Notes: generated by a model from the letters alone, not told the origin. A stretch of 13,277 nt of DNA from an archaeon UBA55 (GCA_002495465.1 DAFN01000019.1:13182-26458), one strand, 5' to 3'. Counted from the first letter of the stretch, positions 1-6,984 are shown. Numbers and translations are program-made.

Positions 1-1713
1 ACTTCAACTCCTGGAGGAGATAACCTTCCAACTGCAATGGTTATTGCAGCCTTCTCAAGCGGGGCAAAGTACGGAACTCTATCAGGTTATGTCAATGGAA
101 CAGGTAATGCAAGCGGCTGGAATAATATCACTGCAGCTATAGTATCATTTAATACCAGCTCTGCAAACTACAGCGTTGCCACAAACAATGCTGGTTTCTT
201 TACTCTGAATCTCCCTGTAACAAAATACACTCCTTTAGTTCACTTCGACGCGTATATGACCAACTCAAGTGTCAGCTGGTTCACTCTTAATAACAGCCAG
301 AATCTTACCAACAAGAACTTCGGAGCTCTTCCAAAAATAAATGTCTCAGGGGATAATGCAAACCCAAGCAATGGAATCTTCAATGCAACAACAGTGGATG
401 CTGGCTCTCGAGTTAAGCTAAATGGAAGTGCTATTTACGCTCACAGTGGTCAGAACTTCACAGGCTCGATGTATTATATCAGTGACAACTCCAATTCAAT
501 AAGTTCCAGTAATATAGCTACTGCGGCATCTACAAATTATACAGAGCACGTCTTCATAGCTCCTTCCCCAAGTAGCCTGACGGCCTATTCTGTTACTATG
601 TGGGTTAACGATACATATGGAAGTAATGGCTCTATTACGCAGACAATTAATGTCCGCGCAGCTACAAGCGCTGTGTCCGCTGGAGGCGGAGGTGGAGGAG
701 GCGGAGGAGCCGCAAGTGACTACTCCCTTACTATTATTGAGTATGACAATCAACTTACAATTGCCCAGGGAGAAAGCCGTTCAACAATTGTAAAGGTCAA
801 GAACTCAGGGGTCCAGAGCCTTGAAGATGTCGCACTTACTGTTGGAGGTATACCGAGCTCGTGGTATGCAGTCACTGTAAGAAACTCCACACTTTCAACA
901 GAGGACTTGAACGCCGGCGAGGCTGTAACCTTTGATGTTTCTTGGGACATCCCAAGCAATGCCGAGGCAAAGACACATGTTGTTACATGGAAGGCTACAG
1001 ATAAGGATTCAAAGGCTCTTGTTGAGAAATCGCTTGAGCTTAAAATTTCCAAAGTCTGGACAAACACGACTGTCGGAGACTTGAATGTCACCATATATCA
1101 GCTCAAGCTCCGCATGGCGAATTTGACCCTTCTGGTATCCAAGCTTGACAGAAGAGGAGTAGATGTCACTTCATTGAATGCTGATCTAAAAGCTCTCAAC
1201 CTAAGTATACAATCCTCTATACAGAAGTATAACGCAGGTGAGTATTCAGATTCCGAACTTCTGGCAATTCAAGCTGGTCTTAAAGCGGATTCAATTGAAA
1301 AGGAAATCAATGAAGAGCTAGGACAAAGAGGGGCGGTCTTCCGAGCCCTGAAAGCTGTCGCAATCGGCGGAAACCTCGGATCAATCCTGGCCATTTTCAT
1401 AGTTTCAGGATTTGCCGGTTTCATAATCTGGTTCAAATTCTTTAAGGTAATCAGAATATCACACATAAAAGAAGAGCCATCCAAATTTACTGAGGGAAGC
1501 CGTATAGAAGGTGTAGTGAAATCCATTTCTGAGACTTCCAAGGGCAAGGTCTTCTTGGTATCAGATGGCACTGGTAAGCTTCACGTACGCTATCCTTATT
1601 ACACAACAGTTGTACAGGGAGATATGATAAGGTGCACTGGCTTAGTGAAAACCTATAAGGATGTTCCATATATGGAAGCATCGGATCTTCACAAGGTTAC
1701 AATAAAACACTAA
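1..1713 (+). CDS. Surface glycoprotein-like membrane protein with C-terminal OB-fold (5' partial)
   Basis: The frame is open from base 1, so the gene starts upstream; 570 codons are visible. Numbering from nt 1, codons about 25-65 resemble a carboxypeptidase-regulatory-like beta-sandwich. A nine-glycine linker follows (codons 228-236, nt 682-708), then a NEW3-like beta-sandwich (about 240-350) and a helical, probably coiled-coil stretch (about 360-450). One hydrophobic segment (about 460-482) is followed by a basic stop-transfer and a C-terminal OB-fold-like domain (about 490-570; begins EGSRIEGVVKSI). I count about 20 N-X-S/T sequons before the membrane segment and no asparagine at all after the segment's basic flank. 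This fits a glycosylated outside and a cytoplasmic tail. The repertoire is typical of archaeal envelope proteins; the role is unknown. The stop overlaps the end of the convergent permease gene by 4 bp. The ATG at 37 is not accepted as the start because homologous-looking sequence continues to the window edge. Confidence 0.8.
   Translation, partial: TSTPGGDNLPTAMVIAAFSSGAKYGTLSGYVNGTGNASGWNNITAAIVSFNTSSANYSVATNNAGFFTLNLPVTKYTPLVHFDAYMTNSSVSWFTLNNSQNLTNKNFGALPKINVSGDNANPSNGIFNATTVDAGSRVKLNGSAIYAHSGQNFTGSMYYISDNSNSISSSNIATAASTNYTEHVFIAPSPSSLTAYSVTMWVNDTYGSNGSITQTINVRAATSAVSAGGGGGGGGGAASDYSLTIIEYDNQLTIAQGESRSTIVKVKNSGVQSLEDVALTVGGIPSSWYAVTVRNSTLSTEDLNAGEAVTFDVSWDIPSNAEAKTHVVTWKATDKDSKALVEKSLELKISKVWTNTTVGDLNVTIYQLKLRMANLTLLVSKLDRRGVDVTSLNADLKALNLSIQSSIQKYNAGEYSDSELLAIQAGLKADSIEKEINEELGQRGAVFRALKAVAIGGNLGSILAIFIVSGFAGFIIWFKFFKVIRISHIKEEPSKFTEGSRIEGVVKSISETSKGKVFLVSDGTGKLHVRYPYYTTVVQGDMIRCTGLVKTYKDVPYMEASDLHKVTIKH
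682..708 (+). repeat. Poly-glycine codon run (9 Gly) separating ectodomain halves
   Basis: Nine consecutive GGN codons using mixed third bases (GGA, GGC, GGT) encode a flexible linker between the sequon-rich N-terminal half and the NEW3-like domain of the surface protein. The mixed codons suggest selection for glycine rather than simple recent slippage of one triplet. Confidence 0.85.
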
Positions 1714-2474
1714 GTTCTCAGCTTATATCCGCGTTTAAACATTGTTACGACAGTTACGAATAGCACAACTATGAATGCGACAAGCACAAGGAAACTACTG
1801 AGAACGCTTGTCTCAGCCACTCCTGTCAGTCCATAGCGGAATCCGCTTACCATATAGAACAAGGGATTAAACATAGTTATTTTTTGGAATAATGGAGGTA
1901 AAATGCTTATGGGATGGAAAACTCCTCCCATAAAAACAAGAGGTGTTAGTATGAAGGCGTTAAAGACCGTAAGGTGCTCAAAATCATCTGACACAATTGC
2001 GACCACAATTCCTGCCAGTGAGAATACTATTGTTATTAGAACAAGAAATACAAAAGTATGGAGAAAGCTGTACATTAAGAAACCTGCGAAAAATGCCGAG
2101 ACAAGGTAGACGCCGACAGCCACAAGAAGCCCTCTCGCGACTCCTCCAATTGTTATGGCAATTACAATTTCCATATAAGATAATGGTGCAGTAAGCAGGT
2201 CAGCTATATTCCCTGCCCACTTGGATATAAATATTGAAAATGATGTGTTTGTATACGAGCTCTGAATAACACTCATCATTATTATTCCAGGAATTATGAA
2301 CTCCATGTAGCTGATTCCGCTAAAGCTTGGAACAAGCTTACCAATAGAATATCCAAATATGAAGAGGTATAGTAAGGAACTAATCAAGGGCGTAATTAGA
2401 GTATCTCCATATATGTTAAGGAATCTTCGTATTTCTCTGCGAGCAAGCGCCGAAAGACCGATTAAATTATTCAT
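1710..2474 (-). CDS. ABC-2 type transporter permease
   Basis: This 254-residue polytopic membrane protein has about six hydrophobic segments. Its C-terminal half carries the ABC-2 family signature region: PLVFMGGVFHPISILPP, followed by the FNPLFYMVSGFRYG stretch. The family forms the membrane half of drug, polysaccharide or lipid exporters of the DrrB/NodJ kind. The ATG at 2474 lies inside the last codons of the ATPase gene (8-bp overlap, 2467-2474), so the two are probably translationally coupled and form one exporter. The length is normal for the family. The substrate cannot be read from sequence. Neighbouring surface glycoprotein and polysaccharide polymerase genes make an envelope-related cargo possible, but that is inference. 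Confidence 0.93.
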   Translation of the reverse strand: MNNLIGLSALARREIRRFLNIYGDTLITPLISSLLYLFIFGYSIGKLVPSFSGISYMEFIIPGIIMMSVIQSSYTNTSFSIFISKWAGNIADLLTAPLSYMEIVIAITIGGVARGLLVAVGVYLVSAFFAGFLMYSFLHTFVFLVLITIVFSLAGIVVAIVSDDFEHLTVFNAFILTPLVFMGGVFHPISILPPLFQKITMFNPLFYMVSGFRYGLTGVAETSVLSSFLVLVAFIVVLFVTVVTMFKRGYKLRT

Positions 2475-3384
2475 GTCCGGTCAGCCTCAGAAATACATTT
2501 TCAAGCCTATTCTCTGCTGTGCGTATCTCTATTATTTTTAGTCCCATCTTTTCAATCTCATAAAGGGCTTTTCCAACCTTGCTATAATCTCCGTCAATGT
2601 ATATTCGCATTCTGTTTCCTTTCACTGAGACTCCGAGCTTCTTTAAAGGCGTAGAAAGTTTCCTAATTGTACCAGAAACTACAACAGTTATCCTCTGCGC
2701 GCTCAGTTTATCAACGAGGTTTTTTGTGGTGTCCAGCTCTATCAGCTGTCCATGATCTATTATTCCAACGCGCTTGCAAAGCCTCTCCGCCTCTTCAATA
2801 TAATGCGTCGTTAGAAGAATAGTTTTCCCTTCTTTCACAAACTTCCTGAGATCTCTCCACATATCTACTCTAAGCTCCACATCAAGCCCTGCTGTCGGTT
2901 CGTCGAGTATCAATATATCTGGATCGTGTACAAGTGCCTTCGCGATTGAGAGCCTTCGTTTCATCCCACCAGATAGCTTTCTTACATCGACATTCTTTTT
3001 CGAAGTCAGGTCAAAATGCTCAAGAAGTTCTTCTGCCCTCTTTTGTGCCTCATATTTCCGTATCCCAAAATAGCCGGCCTGATATGTCAATATTCCTTCA
3101 ATGCTTAGAAATCGGTCTAGAGACATAAGATCCTGCTGGGCCAGACCTATCCTTTTCCGGGTTTCTCTGTAGTCTTCGATAACATCATGCCCGAATACCT
3201 TGATCTGTCCAGAACTTATGTTGGCAAGACCGGTTATCGCGTTTATCGTTGTTGTTTTCCCCGCTCCATTTGGCCCAAGGAGTCCGAAAAATTCACCCTT
3301 CTTTATATCAAAACTTATACCTTTCACAGCTTCAACACTGTCATAATTCTTCACTAAATTTTGTATTGATATTGCTGGCTTCAC
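2467..3384 (-). CDS. ABC transporter ATP-binding protein (DrrA/CcmA-like)
   Basis: This 305-residue ATPase energises the ABC-2 permease encoded directly downstream. Visible motifs are Walker A GPNGAGKTTT (residues 37-46), the Q-loop at QQD 83-85, the signature LSGGMKRRL (137-145), Walker B ILILDEP (157-163) and the H-loop TTH (192-194). About 80 residues follow the nucleotide-binding domain and resemble the C-terminal extension of DrrA-type exporter ATPases. The start is GTG at 3384, with an AAAGGT element just upstream and a TATA-like box at 3407-3414. The box-to-start distance of about 26 nt suggests a leaderless or nearly leaderless mRNA for the two-gene operon. Confidence 0.95.
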   Translation of the reverse strand: MKPAISIQNLVKNYDSVEAVKGISFDIKKGEFFGLLGPNGAGKTTTINAITGLANISSGQIKVFGHDVIEDYRETRKRIGLAQQDLMSLDRFLSIEGILTYQAGYFGIRKYEAQKRAEELLEHFDLTSKKNVDVRKLSGGMKRRLSIAKALVHDPDILILDEPTAGLDVELRVDMWRDLRKFVKEGKTILLTTHYIEEAERLCKRVGIIDHGQLIELDTTKNLVDKLSAQRITVVVSGTIRKLSTPLKKLGVSVKGNRMRIYIDGDYSKVGKALYEIEKMGLKIIEIRTAENRLENVFLRLTGHE

Positions 3385-3406
3385 GACCTTTATCTAAGTC
3401 CTTCAT

Positions 3407-3414
3407 TATTTAAG
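3407..3414 (-). promoter_or_regulatory. TATA-like box of the ABC exporter operon
   Basis: TTAAATAA on the minus strand is centred about 26 nt upstream of the GTG start at 3384. The spacing fits archaeal TBP-driven initiation at or next to the start codon. Confidence 0.5.
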
Positions 3415-3451
3415 CTTGTTGTGCATGGAAATCCTTTAATAGTCCTGACTT

Positions 3452-3463
3452 GATAAATTTAAA
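3452..3463 (+). promoter_or_regulatory. Candidate TATA box of tRNA-Gly
   Basis: The AT-rich GATAAATTTAAA is centred about 20 nt before the first base of the mature tRNA. It is the best box in the 93-bp gap that also holds the divergent ABC operon promoter. The spacing is slightly short. Confidence 0.4.
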
Positions 3464-3477
3464 GCACCTTTATTATT

Positions 3478-3549
3478 GCGCCGGTGGTCTAGTGGCTATG
3501 ATTCGGCCTTGCCAAGGCCGCGACCCGGGTTCGACTCCCGGTCGGCGCA
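3478..3549 (+). tRNA. tRNA-Gly (anticodon GCC)
   Basis: A complete cloverleaf can be folded by eye. The acceptor GCGCCGG pairs with TCGGCGC (one G-U pair) and the discriminator is A. The D arm begins GTCTAGTGGC. The anticodon stem CGGCC/GGCCG closes the 7-nt loop TTGCCAA, giving anticodon GCC at 3511-3513. The T arm is CCGGG-TTCGACT-CCCGG. No intron and no encoded CCA are seen. A short T run (3550-3554) follows directly and is the likely terminator. Confidence 0.97.
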
Positions 3550-3551
3550 TT

Positions 3552-3559
3552 TTTATATG
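3552..3559 (+). promoter_or_regulatory. TATA box overlapping the tRNA-Gly terminator T run
   Basis: TTTATATG begins three bases after the tRNA-Gly discriminator and is centred about 24 nt upstream of the ATG at 3579. The T stretch that would stop tRNA transcription is also the front half of this box, so terminator and promoter appear merged. Confidence 0.5.
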
Positions 3560-3578
3560 CTATTGCAATAAGTCACTC

Positions 3579-4391
3579 ATGGCAAAATCCTCTCCAGACA
3601 TCTACAGGAAAGTTCTATTGCTGATAATAGCTGTTTTCTTCTTTGCTGTAGTTTTCAAAGTAATTTTGGCTGAAGAGTCCACCCTTGAGTTCACTGGAGC
3701 AAATATATATCGGGCAGTGTATGCCCAGCAGCTCATATCTAATGCTGGCTTTGCGAGCAATCTTCATGTAGAGGGAACTTGGCGCAGTACCGGTGAGCAG
3801 TTCTCAGATGAAGGCAGAATCCTTTCAGCATCCAAAGGCGTTTTCACAATATTATATAATGGTCGTCAGGTCCTAGTCGGAGGACCCTCTACTGGAAGTG
3901 AGGATATTTCTGCAAAAGCTCTACGAATTGTAGTTCAAAATGCAGATGTTATTCATGTCGGCGTTGAGCCTATTTACGGGGATGATTTTAGCGTCTTTAC
4001 CTCAAGCCTTACATCCATTCCAATCAAACTTGCCGGTGAAAATATCATGGAAACCAGCCTCTCAGGCTCCGTATCTGTGGATTCTGTAGACTCAATAAGT
4101 CCAACAATTGCTCAGGACCTCGAAAACATACTGGGTTTCGGTTCTTCTGTCACAATATATGACAAAGGACTGACAATTTTTTTAGATGGTGTATTTCTGA
4201 AGACACTGGAGGAGCTTTCTTCTTATTTCAGTGAAAATGGAATTTTACTTTCAAGGGTTTCCAGCAGCAGGCTGGAGCTTGATATTCGCACAGTATCGGA
4301 TTCGAACCTTTCAGAGGCCGAGCTTTCCAGCAGGGCACCGGCTTCTTTCGACTATTATATGCTGAGGGTTATTGACGAGCCTCTGAAATGA
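3579..4391 (+). CDS. Membrane-anchored extracytoplasmic protein of unknown function
   Basis: I do not recognise the family. With ATG 3579 the product is 270 residues: a short basic N-terminus, one hydrophobic segment (about residues 11-30) and a roughly 235-residue soluble part rich in Ser, Val and Leu with alternating hydrophobic patterns suggesting beta structure. No cysteines and no obvious catalytic motif are visible. The reading frame extends upstream through the tRNA-Gly gene, but ATG 3579 is chosen because it follows a TATA box by about 24 nt and begins the membrane anchor. The next gene starts within its stop codon (ATGA), so it is co-transcribed with two Wzy-like polymerases. A periplasm-side role in glycan chain-length control or polymerase assembly is possible, but this is a guess from context. 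Confidence 0.85.
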   Translation: MAKSSPDIYRKVLLLIIAVFFFAVVFKVILAEESTLEFTGANIYRAVYAQQLISNAGFASNLHVEGTWRSTGEQFSDEGRILSASKGVFTILYNGRQVLVGGPSTGSEDISAKALRIVVQNADVIHVGVEPIYGDDFSVFTSSLTSIPIKLAGENIMETSLSGSVSVDSVDSISPTIAQDLENILGFGSSVTIYDKGLTIFLDGVFLKTLEELSSYFSENGILLSRVSSSRLELDIRTVSDSNLSEAELSSRAPASFDYYMLRVIDEPLK

Positions 4392-5425
4392 AAAATGATG
4401 AATCCAGGCTGGACATATTTTTTAGGCCGAGTGTTCTTCTTTCTATCCTGACTTTTCTATTTTTATTAGCCTCTTCTCATTCAATCAGCCTGATTTCATT
4501 AAGCTTTGTCGTACTCTGTCTTTTGATGTTCTTCGTAGGCGAGTTACTTGGAATACGCTCCTTCGGACGAAAAGTAGTAAAAAAATCACTGCCACAAGCC
4601 CTTAAAATTGGCTACTGGATGTACGCAGTAGCTATTGTATCTCTTCACCTGAATTTTTATGCCTCGGGTGGCATTCCACTTTTACAGCCTGCAATAAGGC
4701 AATTTATGAACCCCTTGCTTACTACACTCTCTTTCCTCATAGTTCCAGCTGCACTTCTTCTCATGGTGGGCTACTCTGGCCACACTAAGTCAAAGATAAG
4801 AATGCTCGCAATCTTTGCAGTGACTCTCTTCCTGATTTCTCTCACAGGATTCAGAACTGAGGTCATGGTTTTCCTTTTTTCTACCTTACTGGTTCTTCGA
4901 TACACTGGGATAGTTTCAACTAAACAAGTCATTCAACTGGGTATCCTTGCTGTTCTGTTCTTCGTTGCCTTAACTCTCCTCAGAACTGGAAGCTTCGACT
5001 CAAACAGAATAAGTTCTACAGTCTCTGCCTATGATTTTGTTGTTTCTCAGTCAGATCTTACAGGCTATACAAAAGGCTTCGTCCAGTTTGCGGATTTTAT
5101 AGATATCTTTTCAACTCTTCCAATCTACGGTGGCCGAACACTGATTTCAAGCCTCATCGGTGTACGTTCAGGAGTTTCCACAACATCAATGCTCTACGGG
5201 CCTCCATACGCTGATTTCGGCTTTGTGGGTTCTCTCATATTCCTGTTTTTTGGTTGGGTTCTTGGATTCGGTTACAAAGCGGCCTCAAAGGGTAGCGGAT
5301 ACGCAATTCTGCACAGCCTTGTACTTGTTTTTCTGCTAATAGGCATAGAAACTGGAATAGTTGATATTATTGTCTGGCTATATTTTATTGCAGCATTTTC
5401 GTACTACAAATATAATGAAATCTAA
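4388..5425 (+). CDS. Wzy-like oligosaccharide repeat unit polymerase, copy 1
   Basis: This 345-residue protein is almost wholly hydrophobic, with around ten membrane segments. It has the look of archaeal oligosaccharide repeat unit polymerases, which join lipid-linked glycan repeats on the outer face of the membrane. Features shared with the next gene are GGIPLLQPAIR (94-104), the GFRTE motif (154-158), TSMLYGPPYADFG (266-278) and the IETG motif near the C-terminus (320-323). Arginines in external loops are important in characterised Wzy enzymes, and R104 and R156 are conserved between these two copies. The start overlaps the previous stop as ATGA. No sugar specificity can be inferred. Confidence 0.8.
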   Translation: MKNDESRLDIFFRPSVLLSILTFLFLLASSHSISLISLSFVVLCLLMFFVGELLGIRSFGRKVVKKSLPQALKIGYWMYAVAIVSLHLNFYASGGIPLLQPAIRQFMNPLLTTLSFLIVPAALLLMVGYSGHTKSKIRMLAIFAVTLFLISLTGFRTEVMVFLFSTLLVLRYTGIVSTKQVIQLGILAVLFFVALTLLRTGSFDSNRISSTVSAYDFVVSQSDLTGYTKGFVQFADFIDIFSTLPIYGGRTLISSLIGVRSGVSTTSMLYGPPYADFGFVGSLIFLFFGWVLGFGYKAASKGSGYAILHSLVLVFLLIGIETGIVDIIVWLYFIAAFSYYKYNEI

Positions 5426-6593
5426 AAAACTCGACCTGATGGGACCAGTGCTGGTACCAGCCCTGTATGCAGTTTTTCTTCTGCTTGCTGGAATCTCCTT
5501 CCTTCTAGGTCTTACTCCGACAAAACCATCTCTTTTCGGTCTTCTATTCATTCTGATCTCAACACCTTTCTATTTTGCAGGTATGAAAGCTGCAAACAGG
5601 GCATATGGAAAGAAAGTAGCTCTCCTGAGTCCTAAATGGTTAATTCTGCTCTCTGTAATATTCTATACATTTGTTGTTCAAGGAGTCTTTCAGCCGGGTC
5701 TTCTATTTTCCGCACTTTTTGCAGGTTTAGCGGGTCTTTTGACTTATTATCTGCTTTCAAAGTGGAAAACTTCAAACAAATCCCTGGACCGTGTTCCTTA
5801 TTATTTTCTGCTTTCTGGCATAGCGTTTATCCTGCTTACAATATATGATGTAGGTGCAATTCCCCTATTTGAAGGGGCTGTAAGGTACTCTCTTCTTGAC
5901 AACGTATATTGGGGTCTTGGTTATGTCCTGTATTTTATAGGCTATATGCTTCTTCTTCCTCAGATAAAAACAGGAAAAAGTCTCTTCGCTCTTATTTTTC
6001 TGTCATCTCTCTTATTTATTCTAATGGCCTTCAGGACAGAGCTTCTTGTTATACTTATAGCTGGTATAGCGTCTGGTTATTATCGTCAAAAGCTCTCACT
6101 TAAAAGTGTCCTTGCTGGTCTTGCATCTGCACTGGCTCTTATTGTAATTCTAGGTTATATTTTCATGCCTCTGCTGAGTCCTGTTGAAATTCTCCTGTAT
6201 AGAGCAGGAACTACATACATTGTCTTCGATGAAATTGCACAGGAATCTGGGCTTGGAGGGATAGAGCACGGAGCACTGTCCTTCAAAGGAGATCCTCGCT
6301 TCTATGTCGGAAAAATGCTTCTTGGTTTGCACAGGAATATTACATCAACTCTGCTGGGACCTCCTGTCATTGATTTTGGCCTCGCAGGCGCTGCGGTATT
6401 TATGTTTTTACTGGCCTTCCTTCTCCAGCTATCCCGTAAAAGTATCTCCTCTAAAAGTCTCGTATTGCAACCCTTCTATCCAATTCTCCTGGCATACAGT
6501 GTGGTGTGGATTGAGACCGGTTTAGACCAGCTTGACATTGTGTTTTTTGTTGCATTTTTTACTGCCTACCTTCTAGTTACTTCAAAGAAATAA
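5415..6593 (+). CDS. Wzy-like oligosaccharide repeat unit polymerase, copy 2
   Basis: This polytopic membrane protein of 392 residues is a paralogue of the preceding gene. Matching landmarks are DVGAIPLFEGAVR (145-157), AFRTE (205-209), TSTLLGPPVIDFG (310-322) and IETG (366-369). ATG 5415 is chosen over an in-frame ATG at 5361. It gives an 11-bp overlap with copy 1 instead of 65 bp and starts with a short basic segment before the first membrane helix, as expected. The two copies differ strongly in sequence outside the motifs, so the duplication is old or they act on different glycans. The stop lies 2 bp from the 3' end of the convergent tRNA-Val gene. Confidence 0.82.
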   Translation: MKSKKLDLMGPVLVPALYAVFLLLAGISFLLGLTPTKPSLFGLLFILISTPFYFAGMKAANRAYGKKVALLSPKWLILLSVIFYTFVVQGVFQPGLLFSALFAGLAGLLTYYLLSKWKTSNKSLDRVPYYFLLSGIAFILLTIYDVGAIPLFEGAVRYSLLDNVYWGLGYVLYFIGYMLLLPQIKTGKSLFALIFLSSLLFILMAFRTELLVILIAGIASGYYRQKLSLKSVLAGLASALALIVILGYIFMPLLSPVEILLYRAGTTYIVFDEIAQESGLGGIEHGALSFKGDPRFYVGKMLLGLHRNITSTLLGPPVIDFGLAGAAVFMFLLAFLLQLSRKSISSKSLVLQPFYPILLAYSVVWIETGLDQLDIVFFVAFFTAYLLVTSKK

Positions 6594-6595
6594 GG

Positions 6596-6668
6596 TGGGC
6601 CCGGCCAGAGTCGAACTGGCGATCTTCACCTTGTAAAGGTGACGTCATAACCACTAGACCACGGGCCC
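6596..6668 (-). tRNA. tRNA-Val (anticodon UAC)
   Basis: The minus strand folds into a full cloverleaf. The acceptor GGGCCCG pairs with CGGGCCC and the discriminator is A (plus-strand T6596). The D arm contains GTCTAGTGGTTATGAC. The anticodon stem TCACC/GGTGA closes the loop TTTACAA with anticodon TAC (plus 6633-6635), and the T arm is GCCAG-TTCGACT-CTGGC. There is no intron and no encoded CCA. It is convergent with the second polymerase gene, and its 3' trailer runs into that gene's end. A TATA box at 6692-6699 precedes it. Confidence 0.97.
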
Positions 6669-6691
6669 AGGGGCTATTGATGTTTAGCTTA

Positions 6692-6699
6692 TTATATAA
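6692..6699 (-). promoter_or_regulatory. TATA box of tRNA-Val
   Basis: TTATATAA is centred about 27 nt upstream of the first base of the mature tRNA, within an AT-rich gap. Confidence 0.55.
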
Positions 6700-6717
6700 G
6701 TTTGATTATGACTATAC

Positions 6718-6741
6718 GGAGCCGCGCAAAAGCGCGGCCCC
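6718..6741 (-). other. GC-rich stem-loop downstream of the 58-aa gene
   Basis: GCCGCGC and GCGCGGC (6721-6727 and 6732-6738) form a perfect 7-bp stem with a 4-nt loop, AAAA on plus and TTTT on minus. On the minus-strand RNA the stem extends to 10 bp through one G-U and two G-C pairs; on the plus strand an A-C mismatch interrupts the extension. It lies about 27 nt after the stop of the 58-aa gene and upstream of the tRNA-Val promoter. No T run follows, so it is not a classical intrinsic terminator. A 3'-end processing or RNA-stability element for the upstream minus-strand transcript is more likely. Confidence 0.6.
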
Positions 6742-6767
6742 TAGCGGTGGTTGAAACCTTACAGAGC

Positions 6768-6944
6768 TTACTTCTCTGTTGCGTTTGGGACAAGCAGGAA
6801 GTTTACTTTGCCTTCGCTTGGCAAAGGTGCAACTTTCAATTGTAATGATATGTTGCCATCTTCCTTACTCCATCCTGCTCCAATTTCATCCCAGCGCTTG
6901 TCGCCTGTCTTTACGACGGCTTTGTAGTCGGGTAGGTTGGTCAT
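6768..6944 (-). CDS. Small beta-rich protein of unknown function (58 aa)
   Basis: This 58-residue protein begins MTNLPDYKAVVKTGDKRWDE. It has an alternating, soluble, beta-like pattern with an IGAGWSKEDGNISLQLKV core and a VNFLLVP strand near the end. The pattern (Gly-x-x-Trp, then Asp-Gly and an alternating hydrophobic strand, then Pro-Leu-Pro) recalls small DUF736-like bacterial proteins, but I cannot confirm homology. The start is fixed by a strong GGAGGG Shine-Dalgarno at 6949-6954, 4 nt before the ATG. A TATA-like box at 6977-6984 lies between it and the end of the TFE gene, so it may have its own promoter or be read from the TFE transcript. It is one of the few genes here with a clear ribosome binding site. 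Confidence 0.8.
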   Translation of the reverse strand: MTNLPDYKAVVKTGDKRWDEIGAGWSKEDGNISLQLKVAPLPSEGKVNFLLVPNATEK

Positions 6945-6948
6945 GTTT

Positions 6949-6954
6949 CCCTCC
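6949..6954 (-). promoter_or_regulatory. Shine-Dalgarno GGAGGG of the 58-aa gene
   Basis: GGAGGG lies 4 nt before ATG 6944. It decides the start, since the frame remains open further upstream without another ATG in a suitable place. Confidence 0.75.
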
Positions 6955-6976
6955 AGGATGCCTTGTAGCCTTTCGG

Positions 6977-6984
6977 CATATAAG
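6977..6984 (-). promoter_or_regulatory. Candidate TATA box of the 58-aa gene
   Basis: CTTATATG on the minus strand is centred about 36 nt upstream of ATG 6944. Initiation about 25 nt downstream would give a short leader that begins at the GGAGGG element. Confidence 0.4.

Noticed and set aside
13..37. GGAGGAG at 13-19 as ribosome binding site for ATG 37
   Set aside because: The spacing of 17 nt is too long, and the frame is open to the window edge with sequence that reads as part of the same ectodomain. The gene is treated as 5' partial.
3450..3578. Upstream extension of the 270-aa gene frame, starting at ATG 3450
   Set aside because: It runs through the whole tRNA-Gly gene. ATG 3579 has a TATA box at the correct distance and begins the membrane anchor.
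5361..5414. Earlier in-frame start for the second polymerase
   Set aside because: It would overlap the first polymerase by 65 bp. ATG 5415 gives a normal short overlap and a basic N-terminus.
3478..6668. Integrated element with att sites at the flanking tRNA genes
   Set aside because: No duplicated tRNA 3' end, integrase or transposase was found. The shared sequence is the conserved tRNA D arm.
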